Shown piece after piece: positions 7,496-15,395 of a DNA stretch of 64,000 bases. Every line of letters begins with the position of its first letter. Position 1 is the stretch's first letter. This DNA is from JALHFZ01 sp963674625 (GTDB lineage: Bacteria; Synergistota; Synergistia; Synergistales; Aminobacteriaceae). The position numbers and the translations under genes are program-made. The DNA is taken from contig CAXXXO010000004.1 in the NCBI GenBank assembly GCA_963674625.2, positions 248,001 through 312,000 of the forward strand, read 5' to 3'. The notes below the pieces were generated by a model that saw only the letters and a list, made by a program, of their open reading frames with translations, was not told the DNA's origin and searched no databases.

Positions 7496-8944
7496 TTAGA
7501 AGGAGATGGAGGTGCGGAAACGTATCATGCTGTCTTCGTAGCCGTTGTCGACGTCGATCTTGTCGTACAGAAGCTCGAACTGAAGGGCGGGGGTGTACAT
7601 GTAGCGTACGCCGAAGAGCCAGTTCGTGTGGTCGATGGGAAGAGTGTCGTAGTTCACGTCCAGGTAGCGCTGGAAGGTCGCCCAGGTGTCGGACCACTTC
7701 TGCTCGGCATAGACAAACCAGTACTTCATCTCGTCGTTCCGAAGAGGGTTGTTGATGAGAACTGCGGGGGCATTGTTCGGGAGCCCCCCGTTCTGTTCGG
7801 CGTAGGAAAGGCCGTTGATCTGGGTCGCAAAGGTCGCGTCGAGCTTCGCATATTCAAACCACAGGCTGGTGAACTTCAGGGCGTTCTGCTTCACATCGAG
7901 AATGGCCTTGTAGGCTGTGGGGGAATCGTCAAGAGGACTGGCCACTGCCCAGTCGTACTTGTTCATGGCATACATGCCCTTGAAGGCGATGTCGGGCGTG
8001 AAGTTCACTGCGAAGTCTGCCCAGTAGGTCTGCTGCTTCGAAAGATTCGTCGTGGTCGGAACAAGGTCATAATTCTTCACGAGTCCCGCAAGGCCCACGC
8101 TGAACTGCTCGTTGAGGTTGAAGCGCACCCGCGCGCCGTACCATGTGGATTCGGCGCCGGCACCGGCTCCGTCGTAGTGTCCCCAAAGAGCGCTGAACTT
8201 GCCCATTCCGAAGGTCTTGTCGAAGACCATGCCTTCGATCCGGTCGTCAAGGAACCACGCGTCGTCGCCGTAGGCTTCGTTGTAGAGGCCTTCTTCCCAT
8301 ACGATGGAATTCGAGCGGCCGAACTTCACGGTGAAGTCCCAGGGCATCTTCACGGTGATGAAATTCTCTGCCCACTCGAGTCCGCGGGCATCAGTCCGGC
8401 GAAGCCGGGCGCGGTAGGAAACATTCTCGTCGATCCGCTTCACGAGCTGCAGATAGTTGCTCGGCTGACGCATGGTCAGATCCTGGTCGCCGTCAGTCGT
8501 GTAGGTTCCGGTTGTATCGAGGTCTGCCCATTTCCAGTCCATCCGGAAGGAGCCGCTGATCTTCCAGCCGCCCACTCCCTCTTCGAGAACGGCAACCCGG
8601 CTGTCGAGCTTGTCGACCTTCACGCCGAGGGCGTCAAGTTCGTCCTTGAATTCGACAACAAGCTTCTTCAGCATTTCCACGTCCTGTTTGCTGGCCTTGG
8701 TCATGTCGACCACGGCGAGGGCGCGGGCCACTGCGGAAGCAACTTCGTAGCGGGTCATGGGCTGGTTGCCCTTGTAGGTGCCGTCGGGATAGCCGGAGAG
8801 AACTCCGCGGGCGGCAAGCTGGCCGATCGCGTCATAGGCCCAGTGATTCATGGGAACATCCATGAAGGGATTGGCGGCGGCGAACGCAGGAGCTGCGAAA
8901 GCCACAAGTGCGATTACTGCAACAAGCGCAAGAATCTTTTTCAT
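7496..8944 (-). CDS. SLH-domain outer-membrane porin, copy A
   Basis: A 482-residue outer-membrane beta-barrel. Residues 1-24 are a signal peptide (MKKILALVAVIALVAFAAPA). An SLH domain follows at about 25-85 (ANPFMDVPMNHWAYDAIGQL, GYPDGTYKGNQPMTRYEVA), normally binding peptidoglycan-linked polymer, then a short coiled coil (about 90-130). The remaining roughly 340 residues are amphipathic strands rich in W/Y/F ending MIRFRTSISF, whose terminal Phe is the barrel-assembly signal. This SLH plus coiled coil plus barrel layout is that of Omp-alpha/SlpA-like porins of diderms that tether the outer membrane to the wall. ATG 8944 has AAGGGGGT upstream; a longer reading frame to 9052 lacks the signal peptide at its N-terminus. 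Own leader and terminator. Confidence 0.93.
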   Translation of the reverse strand: MKKILALVAVIALVAFAAPAFAAANPFMDVPMNHWAYDAIGQLAARGVLSGYPDGTYKGNQPMTRYEVASAVARALAVVDMTKASKQDVEMLKKLVVEFKDELDALGVKVDKLDSRVAVLEEGVGGWKISGSFRMDWKWADLDTTGTYTTDGDQDLTMRQPSNYLQLVKRIDENVSYRARLRRTDARGLEWAENFITVKMPWDFTVKFGRSNSIVWEEGLYNEAYGDDAWFLDDRIEGMVFDKTFGMGKFSALWGHYDGAGAGAESTWYGARVRFNLNEQFSVGLAGLVKNYDLVPTTTNLSKQQTYWADFAVNFTPDIAFKGMYAMNKYDWAVASPLDDSPTAYKAILDVKQNALKFTSLWFEYAKLDATFATQINGLSYAEQNGGLPNNAPAVLINNPLRNDEMKYWFVYAEQKWSDTWATFQRYLDVNYDTLPIDHTNWLFGVRYMYTPALQFELLYDKIDVDNGYEDSMIRFRTSISF

Positions 8945-9216
8945 TGTGTAATAAACCCCCTTGGTTTGTGTGTGATATATATCGCGGATTTTCCTGATCT
9001 CTCCGCTGGGGGTACGGGACGAAGTTTCCTCGTTTCCTTTTCCCATTCCCACGGCATCGAAAAAAGTATTTTTCCGCCTTCATCCTCCGCTCGTCCTTGT
9101 TGGCCGGGGGTTTGCACCTCCTTTCGCGCCTTCGGGATTTCGTCACGGAAGAACAGAAGCTATGTAGTCCAAGATCATATTGTCAAAGTACGGCAATATC
9201 CCAGTTCCTGATGCAT
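8945..9216 (-). promoter_or_regulatory. Long 5' leader and promoter of porin copy A
   Basis: About 270 bp upstream of the porin start are nearly base-for-base identical in both copies. A TTGACA box lies at 9186-9181 on the minus strand; candidate -10 boxes near 9158-9168 are poor. The leader contains a GGAGGT-GCAA-ACCCCC hairpin (about 9107-9122) and a purine-rich tract before the start. A 200-nt leader on an abundant envelope gene suggests mRNA stabilisation or regulation. Reading frames through it are not conserved features, only consequences of the identity. Confidence 0.5.
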
Positions 9217-9333
9217 TGTAGTCGAAGCCGCGATCGGCGAAAATAGGTCCCAGGTCTCAAGTTCAGTAAAATTACTTATTTTTCAATCTTTCCCTTCATG
9301 AATCGCTTCAGGGAATTATACCTTTTTTTTCCG

Positions 9334-9367
9334 AAAAAAAAAGGACGGGCCCGAAGGCCCGTCCTTT
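9334..9367 (-). terminator. Strong intrinsic terminator of porin copy B
   Basis: The same stem as in copy A: AGGACGGGCC (9342-9351) and GGCCCGTCCT (9356-9365) with a four-base loop, followed on the minus strand by eight Ts. Confidence 0.95.
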
Positions 9368-9386
9368 CTGAGTCCATTCTCTCCGA

Positions 9387-10826
9387 TTAGAAGGAGATGG
9401 AGGTGCGGAACCGGATCATGTTGTCTTCGAAGCCGCCGTCGAGGTCGAGCTTGTCGTACAGAAGCTCGAACTGAAGGGCGGGGGTGTACATGTAGCGTAC
9501 GCCGAAGAGCCAGTTCGTGTGGTCGATGGGAAGAGTGTCGTAGTTCACGTCCAGGTAGCGCTGGAAGGTCGCCCAGGTGTCGGACCACTTCTGCTCGGCA
9601 TAGACGAACCAGTACTTCATCTCGTCGTTCCGAAGAGGATTGTCGATGAACAGCGCAGGCTTGAGAGCGTTGGGAGCCTGTTCGGCGTAGGAAAGGCCGT
9701 TGATCTGGGTCGCAAAGGTCGCGTCGAGCTTCGCATATTCAAACCACAGGCTGGTGAACTTCAGGGCGTTCTGCTTCACATCGAGAATGGCCTTGTAGGC
9801 TGTGGGGGAATCGTCAAGAGGACTGGCCACTGCCCAGTCGTACTTGTTCATGGCATACATGCCCTTGAAGGCGATGTCGGGCGTGAAGTTCACTGCGAAG
9901 TCTGCCCAGTAGGTCTGCTGCTTCGAAAGGTTCGTCGTGGTCGGAACAAGGTCATAATTCTTCACGAGTCCCGCAAGGCCCACGCTGAACTGCTCGTTGA
10001 GGTTGAAGCGCACCCGCGCGCCGTACCATGTGGATTCGGCGCCGGCACCGGCTCCGTCGTAGTGTCCCCAAAGAGCGCTGAACTTGCCCATTCCGAAGGT
10101 CTTGTCGAAGACCATGCCTTCGATCCGGTCGTCAAGGAACCACGCGTCGTCGCCGTAGGCTTCGTTGTAGAGGCCTTCTTCCCATACGATGGAATTCGAG
10201 CGGCCGAACTTCACGGTGAAGTCCCAGGGCATCTTCACGGTGATGAAATTCTCTGCCCACTCGAGTCCGCGGGCATCAGTCCGGCGAAGCCGGGCGCGGT
10301 AGGAAACATTCTCGTCGATCCGCTTCACGAGCTGCAGATAGTTGCTCGGCTGACGCATGGTCAGATCCTGGTCGCCGTCGACGGTGTACACGCCGGCATC
10401 AAGGTCTGCCCATTTCCAGTCCATCCGGAAGGAGCCGCTGATCTTCCAGCCGCCCACTCCCTCTTCGAGAACGGCAACCCGGCTGTCGAGCTTGTCGACC
10501 TTCACGCCGAGGGCGTCAAGTTCGTCCTTGAATTCGACAACAAGCTTCTTCAGCATTTCCACGTCCTGTTTGCTGGCCTTGGTCATGTCGACCACGGCGA
10601 GGGCGCGGGCCACTGCGGAAGCAACTTCGTAGCGGGTCATGGGCTGGTTGCCCTTGTAGGTGCCGTCGGGATAGCCGGAGAGAACTCCGCGGGCGGCAAG
10701 CTGGCCGATCGCGTCATAGGCCCAGTGATTCATGGGAACATCCATGAAGGGATTGGCGGCGGCGAACGCAGGAGCTGCGAAAGCCACAAGTGCGATTACT
10801 GCAACAAGCGCAAGAATCTTTTTCAT
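9387..10826 (-). CDS. SLH-domain outer-membrane porin, copy B
   Basis: A 479-residue paralogue of copy A with the same signal peptide, SLH domain, coiled coil and C-terminal Phe. The proteins are identical over long stretches. Differences cluster at three places: near residue 165 (DAGVYTVDGDQ against DTTGTYTTDGDQ), near 410-420 (ALKPALFIDNPLR against NNAPAVLINNPLR) and at the last hairpin (LDLDGGFEDNMIRF against IDVDNGYEDSMIRF). Those positions fit exposed loops and the final strand of a barrel. Start at ATG 10826, as in copy A. It is the gene nearest the O-antigen ligase but has its own leader and terminator. Confidence 0.93.
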   Translation of the reverse strand: MKKILALVAVIALVAFAAPAFAAANPFMDVPMNHWAYDAIGQLAARGVLSGYPDGTYKGNQPMTRYEVASAVARALAVVDMTKASKQDVEMLKKLVVEFKDELDALGVKVDKLDSRVAVLEEGVGGWKISGSFRMDWKWADLDAGVYTVDGDQDLTMRQPSNYLQLVKRIDENVSYRARLRRTDARGLEWAENFITVKMPWDFTVKFGRSNSIVWEEGLYNEAYGDDAWFLDDRIEGMVFDKTFGMGKFSALWGHYDGAGAGAESTWYGARVRFNLNEQFSVGLAGLVKNYDLVPTTTNLSKQQTYWADFAVNFTPDIAFKGMYAMNKYDWAVASPLDDSPTAYKAILDVKQNALKFTSLWFEYAKLDATFATQINGLSYAEQAPNALKPALFIDNPLRNDEMKYWFVYAEQKWSDTWATFQRYLDVNYDTLPIDHTNWLFGVRYMYTPALQFELLYDKLDLDGGFEDNMIRFRTSISF

Positions 10827-11098
10827 TGTGTAATAAACCCCCTTGGTTTGTGTGTGATATATATCGCGGATTTTCCTGATCTCTCCGCTGGGGGTACGGG
10901 ACGAAGTTTCCTCGTTTCCTTTTCCCATTCCCACGGCATCGAAAAAAGTATTTTTCCGCCTTCATCCTCCGCTCGTCCTTGTTGGCCGGGGGTTTGCACC
11001 TCCTTTCGCGCCTTCGGGATTTCGTCACGGAAGAACAGAAGCTATGTAGTCCAAGGTCATATTGTCAAAGTACGGCAATATCCCAGTTCCTGATGCAT
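10827..11098 (-). promoter_or_regulatory. Long 5' leader and promoter of porin copy B
   Basis: Copy of the porin leader: TTGACA at 11068-11063 on the minus strand, the same hairpin region and the same Shine-Dalgarno. Sequence upstream of about 11105 differs from copy A, so the two promoters have different upstream flanks. Copy B is preceded by the end of the LPS operon, copy A by the terminator and spare TATAAT box of copy B. Confidence 0.5.
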
Positions 11099-11157
11099 TG
11101 TAGTCGACTGTCCGGACTAATGAAATAGGTCTCAAGGCCTATCTTACGTAAAACTAC

Positions 11158-12441
11158 CTAGGATTTCAGTCTTTCCCCATTATTGTAACCGGCCGGAGCA
11201 TCAGTTCTGTCCTTTTTTTTGTCCATGGGCCGGCAGCAGAAGCCCATATAGTACCAGAAGATGCAGGCGAATTTATACCGGATCGAAAAGACGTCCCCCA
11301 CCATTCCATAGAGCAGAAGGGAAAATATGGTCACCGAAAGGGCTATCCAGAACCACCTCTGCTTCACCTCCCTTCTTGCGAGGGCGAGACCCCGAAAACC
11401 GGAGAAGATAAAAAGCCACACCATCGCCGCCATGGCGGCAATGCCGCCGTAGACGGAGAGATTGAGGTACATGTTATGGGCATCGCCGACATGAATTGCC
11501 TGAAGCTGGGCTTTTTTCGGATCCCACCAGGAGGAATTTTCCGCGGCGAACTCCTCGTTGAAGGACCCCCACCCCCAGCCGAGAAGAGGACGCTCTGCAA
11601 CAAGGTTCGCGGCCCCTTTCCATATAAGGGAGCGGTAGGTCGTGAAAGCTTCTGAATCCCGGAAGGAAAGCATCTGGTGGTACTCCCGCTCGATGGCTTG
11701 AGAAAATGAGGCGAGAAGCTCGGGATTTTTTCTCTCGAGGATCTTCCACACTCCGCCGAAGAAGATCAGAAAACAAAAGAGAAGCAGCAAGAGTTTGACC
11801 CAGTATTTTCTGCCCCCGAGGAGAGCGAGAAGACCGAGGCTGAAGGCTCCCGTAATCCACGCCGAGGTGCTCGAGCTCATCCCCGCTATAAAGAGAAGCG
11901 CCACGGAAAGAGCCAGCATGAGGAGGGAATCCGCCTCGAAAGCCCGGGAAGCGGAAAGAGGAAGGAGAATTATCGCATAGAAGCCAAGGGTATTGATGTT
12001 GCTGAAAAGGCCGGCAAAATTCCGATCGAAATAGAAAGCGTAGAAGGACTGAAGTACCGCAATGAAAGCGGAAAAGATCAGCACGACCCAGAAGCGTTTT
12101 CTCGCTTCATCATCGTATACCCTGGCAGCAAGCCAGAGGGAGAAGGCAAATTCGAGAAGAAGGGAATATCCTTTCAGAAAGGAATGAATATCAGGCTTCA
12201 GGAAAAAGGTCGCGGGCAAACCCGCAGCCAGAAGCGAGAGCAGTATCCTGGCGACCATGGGGTCAAGAGTTCCCCGAAAGGACTTTCCCCGTTTGAACTC
12301 GAGGGCAAGGCCGAGAAGGGCCAGGAGCCATCCGAAATACCGGGGCACGGGGCCCCAAGCGGCGAAGAGAAGTGACCAGAGAAAGCCAAACTCCGTCAGG
12401 GAGAGGGATTTCAATGAAAGGTCGGAAAAAGGTGTTTTCAT
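11158..12441 (-). CDS. O-antigen ligase / polymerase family membrane protein
   Basis: A 427-residue polytopic protein with about 10-12 membrane helices and one large periplasmic loop (about 230-330). The loop and following helix carry the Wzy_C/O-antigen ligase signature: an Arg in TTYRSLIWKG, ERPLLGWGWGSF and HVGDAHNMYLNLSVYGG. Family members join undecaprenyl-linked polysaccharide to lipid A-core in the periplasm (WaaL) or polymerise repeat units (Wzy); sequence alone does not separate these. Position at the end of the core glycosyltransferase genes favours the ligase role. It starts 6 bp after the glycosyltransferase stop at 12448 and is the last gene of the long envelope operon. Confidence 0.88.
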   Translation of the reverse strand: MKTPFSDLSLKSLSLTEFGFLWSLLFAAWGPVPRYFGWLLALLGLALEFKRGKSFRGTLDPMVARILLSLLAAGLPATFFLKPDIHSFLKGYSLLLEFAFSLWLAARVYDDEARKRFWVVLIFSAFIAVLQSFYAFYFDRNFAGLFSNINTLGFYAIILLPLSASRAFEADSLLMLALSVALLFIAGMSSSTSAWITGAFSLGLLALLGGRKYWVKLLLLLFCFLIFFGGVWKILERKNPELLASFSQAIEREYHQMLSFRDSEAFTTYRSLIWKGAANLVAERPLLGWGWGSFNEEFAAENSSWWDPKKAQLQAIHVGDAHNMYLNLSVYGGIAAMAAMVWLFIFSGFRGLALARREVKQRWFWIALSVTIFSLLLYGMVGDVFSIRYKFACIFWYYMGFCCRPMDKKKDRTDAPAGYNNGERLKS

Positions 12442-12447
12442 GGCCGT

Positions 12448-13512
12448 CTATCCATCCTCCCGGGATGATCTTTCAAAATAATGGCGAAAAAATATTTTTG
12501 GAAAAAATTTCAGCCCAAGGAATTTGAAGAAAGTTTCCGGCTTGTACAGGATGCTCCGCCAGGTGTTGCCGAGGATTCCGTTCACCCGGGGCGATCGGCG
12601 GAACCGATCGAAGAGGTCAATTTCTCCCCCTTCCGCTAAAGAAGAGGCGATTTTCAGGTACATATTGGGCAGTTCCCATGCTTCGATGATTTTGACCGCC
12701 TCCGGCAGCATTTTGGATTTTTTCAGCCAGGAAAGAAGCCTCAGGTAGACAGCGGCTCCGTGGGCGTATTTTCCTCCCCGGCGCGCACGCCTCCGGGTGG
12801 ACTGGGAGGAATGCTGAAGGTAAACGATCAGGGGTTCCGCACACGAAACCGCCTTATCCGCGAGGCAGAGCGCCCGGACGATGAACTCCCGGTCCTCCGC
12901 GAAAAGGCATCCTCGGGGAAACCCGAGAGAATGGCGAAGGAGAAAAGACCGGTCGTAGAGGACGTTCGACGCGTTGAGCCATCGCTTCCCCCTCAAATAG
13001 GAGAGCAGCACCTTTTTTGCATCCGCAGAGCCCTTCATAGGAGAAGCGTATGTCCTTCGGCCCCGGCCCTCTTCATCCGCGACCTCGAAAGCGCAGAAAG
13101 AAATGTCGCACCCTTCCTGCCGGAGGAGCGTCCAGAGACGAAGAAGACAATTTCCCCTGATAAGATCGTCTCCGTCCAGGAAAAAAACGCTCTCTCCACG
13201 GGCATTTCCGAGTCCGGTATTCCGCGCTTCCGATACTCCTTTGTTTCTTTCGTGGCGGAGAATTTTCATATCTGCCGGCGAGACCTCGGACATCTCCTCG
13301 GCTATGGCGATCGAACGGTCGGTGGAGCAGTCGTCCACGAGGATCACTTCCATGGATATTTCCCGCTGGGAAAAGACGGCACCGAGAGTTTTGCCTAAAA
13401 ACTTCTCCTGATTGAAAACGGGAATGACCACCGAGACCTGGGGCACAATTTTCCCCGCGTCCTGAAGAGAGTGCGGCCGGCTGCCGGAAAGCTTTTTCTC
13501 CCCGCTTTTCAT
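12448..13512 (-). CDS. Family 2 glycosyltransferase
   Basis: A 354-residue cytosolic or membrane-associated inverting glycosyltransferase with a GT-A fold. Seen: VSVVIPVFNQEKFLGKTL near residue 26, VILVDDCSTDRS (donor nucleotide), the DxD-like VFFLDGDDLI, and HERNKGVSEARNTG. The C-terminal third is basic and lacks clear membrane helices. It probably adds a sugar to LPS core or O-antigen. ATG 13512 overlaps the stop of the upstream GT4 gene by 4 bp (ATGA), showing translational coupling. Donor and acceptor cannot be assigned. Confidence 0.9.
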   Translation of the reverse strand: MKSGEKKLSGSRPHSLQDAGKIVPQVSVVIPVFNQEKFLGKTLGAVFSQREISMEVILVDDCSTDRSIAIAEEMSEVSPADMKILRHERNKGVSEARNTGLGNARGESVFFLDGDDLIRGNCLLRLWTLLRQEGCDISFCAFEVADEEGRGRRTYASPMKGSADAKKVLLSYLRGKRWLNASNVLYDRSFLLRHSLGFPRGCLFAEDREFIVRALCLADKAVSCAEPLIVYLQHSSQSTRRRARRGGKYAHGAAVYLRLLSWLKKSKMLPEAVKIIEAWELPNMYLKIASSLAEGGEIDLFDRFRRSPRVNGILGNTWRSILYKPETFFKFLGLKFFPKIFFRHYFERSSREDG

Positions 13513-14552
13513 GACCTTTCGTTTCCCCGGTCTTTTGAAAGGAGAATTTCTTCATATATTTTTTCGACAGCGTCGCCCATCTCCCCGAGAGACGGGATGT
13601 TCCGGGCGGAAAAGGATGAGTAAAAGGGTTTGCCGTCAAGAAAACCCTGAAGGGCTTTTCTCCACGCCTCTTTATTCCCCGGGGGAAGCAGCCCGTCACG
13701 GGTATCAGCCATCTCCGCCACTGAGGGAATGTTCGAAGCAAAGAGGGGAACTCCCATCTGGACTGCCCGGGCAAGGGTCAGGGGCATTCCCTCGCTGTAG
13801 GAGGGAAAAAGGAGGCACGAGCATCGGGAGAGCCATTCGTCAGTGTCGTTTCGGAATCCGTGAAAGAAAAGCCTCCCGGACAAATTCAGCTCCATACCTC
13901 TTCTGCTGAGCGTCGGAAAAAGAGGCCCGTCCCCCACGACATCGAGCCTCCACTCTCCCTTCAGCAGGGGAAGAATTTCGAGGACGTCCTGCAGCCCCTT
14001 GAGAGGGGTCAGCCTTCCGATGAAGAGAAACCGTTTCTCCGTCTCTTTTGCCGGTCCGCCCCACATTTTGCCCGGGGCAGGCAGGCCGTTGCGGACGACC
14101 TCGGAATTTTCGCCGAAACATTCCCCCATATCCTCTTTCACTGTCCTGCTCACGCACAGGACCCTGGAGGCCTTTCGATAAGGAAGGTAGACGATCTTTT
14201 TCCGGTTGCCGAATATTCCGTGGGCGCTCACCACATAGGGGCATTTCGCCAGGGATGATGCGGCCAGGGCAATCCAGGCGGGGACCCTGGAATGGGCGTG
14301 AAGAAGGTTCCATCCCTCTCTTTTTATCAGGGAGGCAATCTTGAGGGCGCTCCGGAGAGCTGTGGCAGGATTTTTTGCCTCTACCGGAAGAGTCCGGTGC
14401 ACAACCCCTCCGGGAAGGGCGTTCACCAGCCTCCCTCCTGAGGAGACGACACAGAGAGCATGCCCCCGGGAGGCCAGTTCTTCGCTCAGCCAGAGAACAT
14501 GCCGTTCCACTCCCCCCTCCTCCAGGGCGGGAAGAATCTGAATGATTTTCAT
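13509..14552 (-). CDS. Family 4 glycosyltransferase (GT-B)
   Basis: A 347-residue GT-B enzyme. The N-terminal domain has LPALEEGGVERHVLWLSEEL and HAHSRVPAWIAL; the C-terminal domain has RFLFIGRLTPLKGLQDVLEI, VVGDGPLF and SEGMPLTLARAVQMGVP. In the EX7E motif the first Glu is present but the usual second Glu is Arg (EGMPLTLAR), which may alter donor binding. It acts on LPS core at the inner face of the inner membrane. It starts 15 bp after the upstream glycosyltransferase and overlaps the downstream one by 4 bp. Confidence 0.9.
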   Translation of the reverse strand: MKIIQILPALEEGGVERHVLWLSEELASRGHALCVVSSGGRLVNALPGGVVHRTLPVEAKNPATALRSALKIASLIKREGWNLLHAHSRVPAWIALAASSLAKCPYVVSAHGIFGNRKKIVYLPYRKASRVLCVSRTVKEDMGECFGENSEVVRNGLPAPGKMWGGPAKETEKRFLFIGRLTPLKGLQDVLEILPLLKGEWRLDVVGDGPLFPTLSRRGMELNLSGRLFFHGFRNDTDEWLSRCSCLLFPSYSEGMPLTLARAVQMGVPLFASNIPSVAEMADTRDGLLPPGNKEAWRKALQGFLDGKPFYSSFSARNIPSLGEMGDAVEKIYEEILLSKDRGNERS

Positions 14553-14567
14553 GCCGCCCTGACCTCG

Positions 14568-15374
14568 TCAAACATCTGAACCGCCTCCGGAAGAAGGGTG
14601 CGGAGCGGATTTTTCGGAGGTCTTTTGAGCCTCTTCATAGTATTTTGCGAACTTCAGAAAACGAAGCCATGCACCATTGACCGAATTGATATACCCCCAG
14701 AAGCCGTAGAGGAATTGACGGTGAAGAAGAAAATAGCGAAGAAAATTTCCCGTCATGGCAAAGGGGATCCGCCAGGGGGAGTAATTTTTTCCCCGGGCAA
14801 GAGTTCCCTCGAGAAGAGCATCGGTATAGGCATTATATTTTGCGACTGTTTTTGAAATACTCTGAAAGGAATGGTGCCAGATATCCGATCGAAGCGTCCC
14901 GATGCGGGCATCATTCCTCAGCAGGCGGACCCGGTCCCACGACCAGGTCTCCCCCATGGCAGCAAATCCTCTGCGGTAGAGGCGAAGGACGATATTTTTT
15001 TTAACCCACGGGTGGGGACGGGGATGGCCCGGAAGGACATCGGCGATCTTGATGCGGAAGGCATCATACCGGCCGGACAGCAATGCGGGAGGAATTTCTT
15101 CGATCAGTCCGGGGGAGAGCTCTTCGTCAGCATCGAGGTTCAGAAGCCAGGAACCGGTGCATTTGCTCTCCGCAAAGGCCTTCTGGGCCGAATAATTGTC
15201 CCATTCCCGGAAAAAAACCTTCGCTCCGAAAGATCGTGCGATTTCGGCCGTCCCGTCTGTGCTGAGCGAATCGACCACGACGATCTCTGCCGCAATCTTC
15301 CGGGCGGCTTCAAGGGTCGCGGGGAGGCGGGACTCCTCATTTTTCGTGATCATGTAGAGGGACAGGTCATTCAT
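14568..15374 (-). CDS. LPS core glycosyltransferase, WaaE/KdtX-like GT2
   Basis: A 268-residue GT2 enzyme resembling the WaaE/KdtX (core beta-1,4-glucosyltransferase) family. Evidence: the start MNDLSLYMITKNEESRL, IVVVDSLSTDGTAEIARSFG, the family-typical WDNYSAQKAFAES, and the DxD in LLNLDADEEL. The C-terminal region with HRQFLYGFWGYINSVNG is a typical membrane-associated tail. It probably adds the first hexose to the inner core. It follows the ELM1-family gene by 21 bp. Confidence 0.88.
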   Translation of the reverse strand: MNDLSLYMITKNEESRLPATLEAARKIAAEIVVVDSLSTDGTAEIARSFGAKVFFREWDNYSAQKAFAESKCTGSWLLNLDADEELSPGLIEEIPPALLSGRYDAFRIKIADVLPGHPRPHPWVKKNIVLRLYRRGFAAMGETWSWDRVRLLRNDARIGTLRSDIWHHSFQSISKTVAKYNAYTDALLEGTLARGKNYSPWRIPFAMTGNFLRYFLLHRQFLYGFWGYINSVNGAWLRFLKFAKYYEEAQKTSEKSAPHPSSGGGSDV

Positions 15375-15395
15375 GCTATCGCTTTTTCCGCCCTT

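Larger units (their letters stand above)
7400..9290. repeat. Tandem duplication, unit A
   Basis: Unit A carries a porin gene, its terminator, a remnant shared with the start of the 6610 gene, and the porin leader. It is directly repeated by unit B at an offset of 1,882-1,891 bp. The leaders are almost identical to about 9216 (one base differs at about 9174). Similarity then decays but can be traced through AATAGGTC and TTTCAATCTTTCCC to the unit boundary near 9290. Confidence 0.9.
9290..11180. repeat. Tandem duplication, unit B
   Basis: The second unit of the porin duplication. Its outer edge reaches the last codons of the O-antigen ligase gene (TTTCAGTCTTTCCCC near 11165-11178 matches TTTCAATCTTTCCCT near 9281). 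Its inner edge keeps the terminator and the TATAAT box (9315-9320) that in unit A serves the 6610 gene. Confidence 0.88.

Noticed and set aside
9080..9145. c-di-GMP-I riboswitch in the porin leader
   Set aside because: Only short scattered matches; the GGGCAAACC and GGTAGGTAGCGGGG-type segments are not present. Left as a check, not a call.
7628..11093. Plus-strand open frames of over 500 codons opposite both porin genes
   Set aside because: They are shadows of the GC-rich porin coding frame, lack Shine-Dalgarno sites and recognisable domains, and appear twice only because of the duplication.
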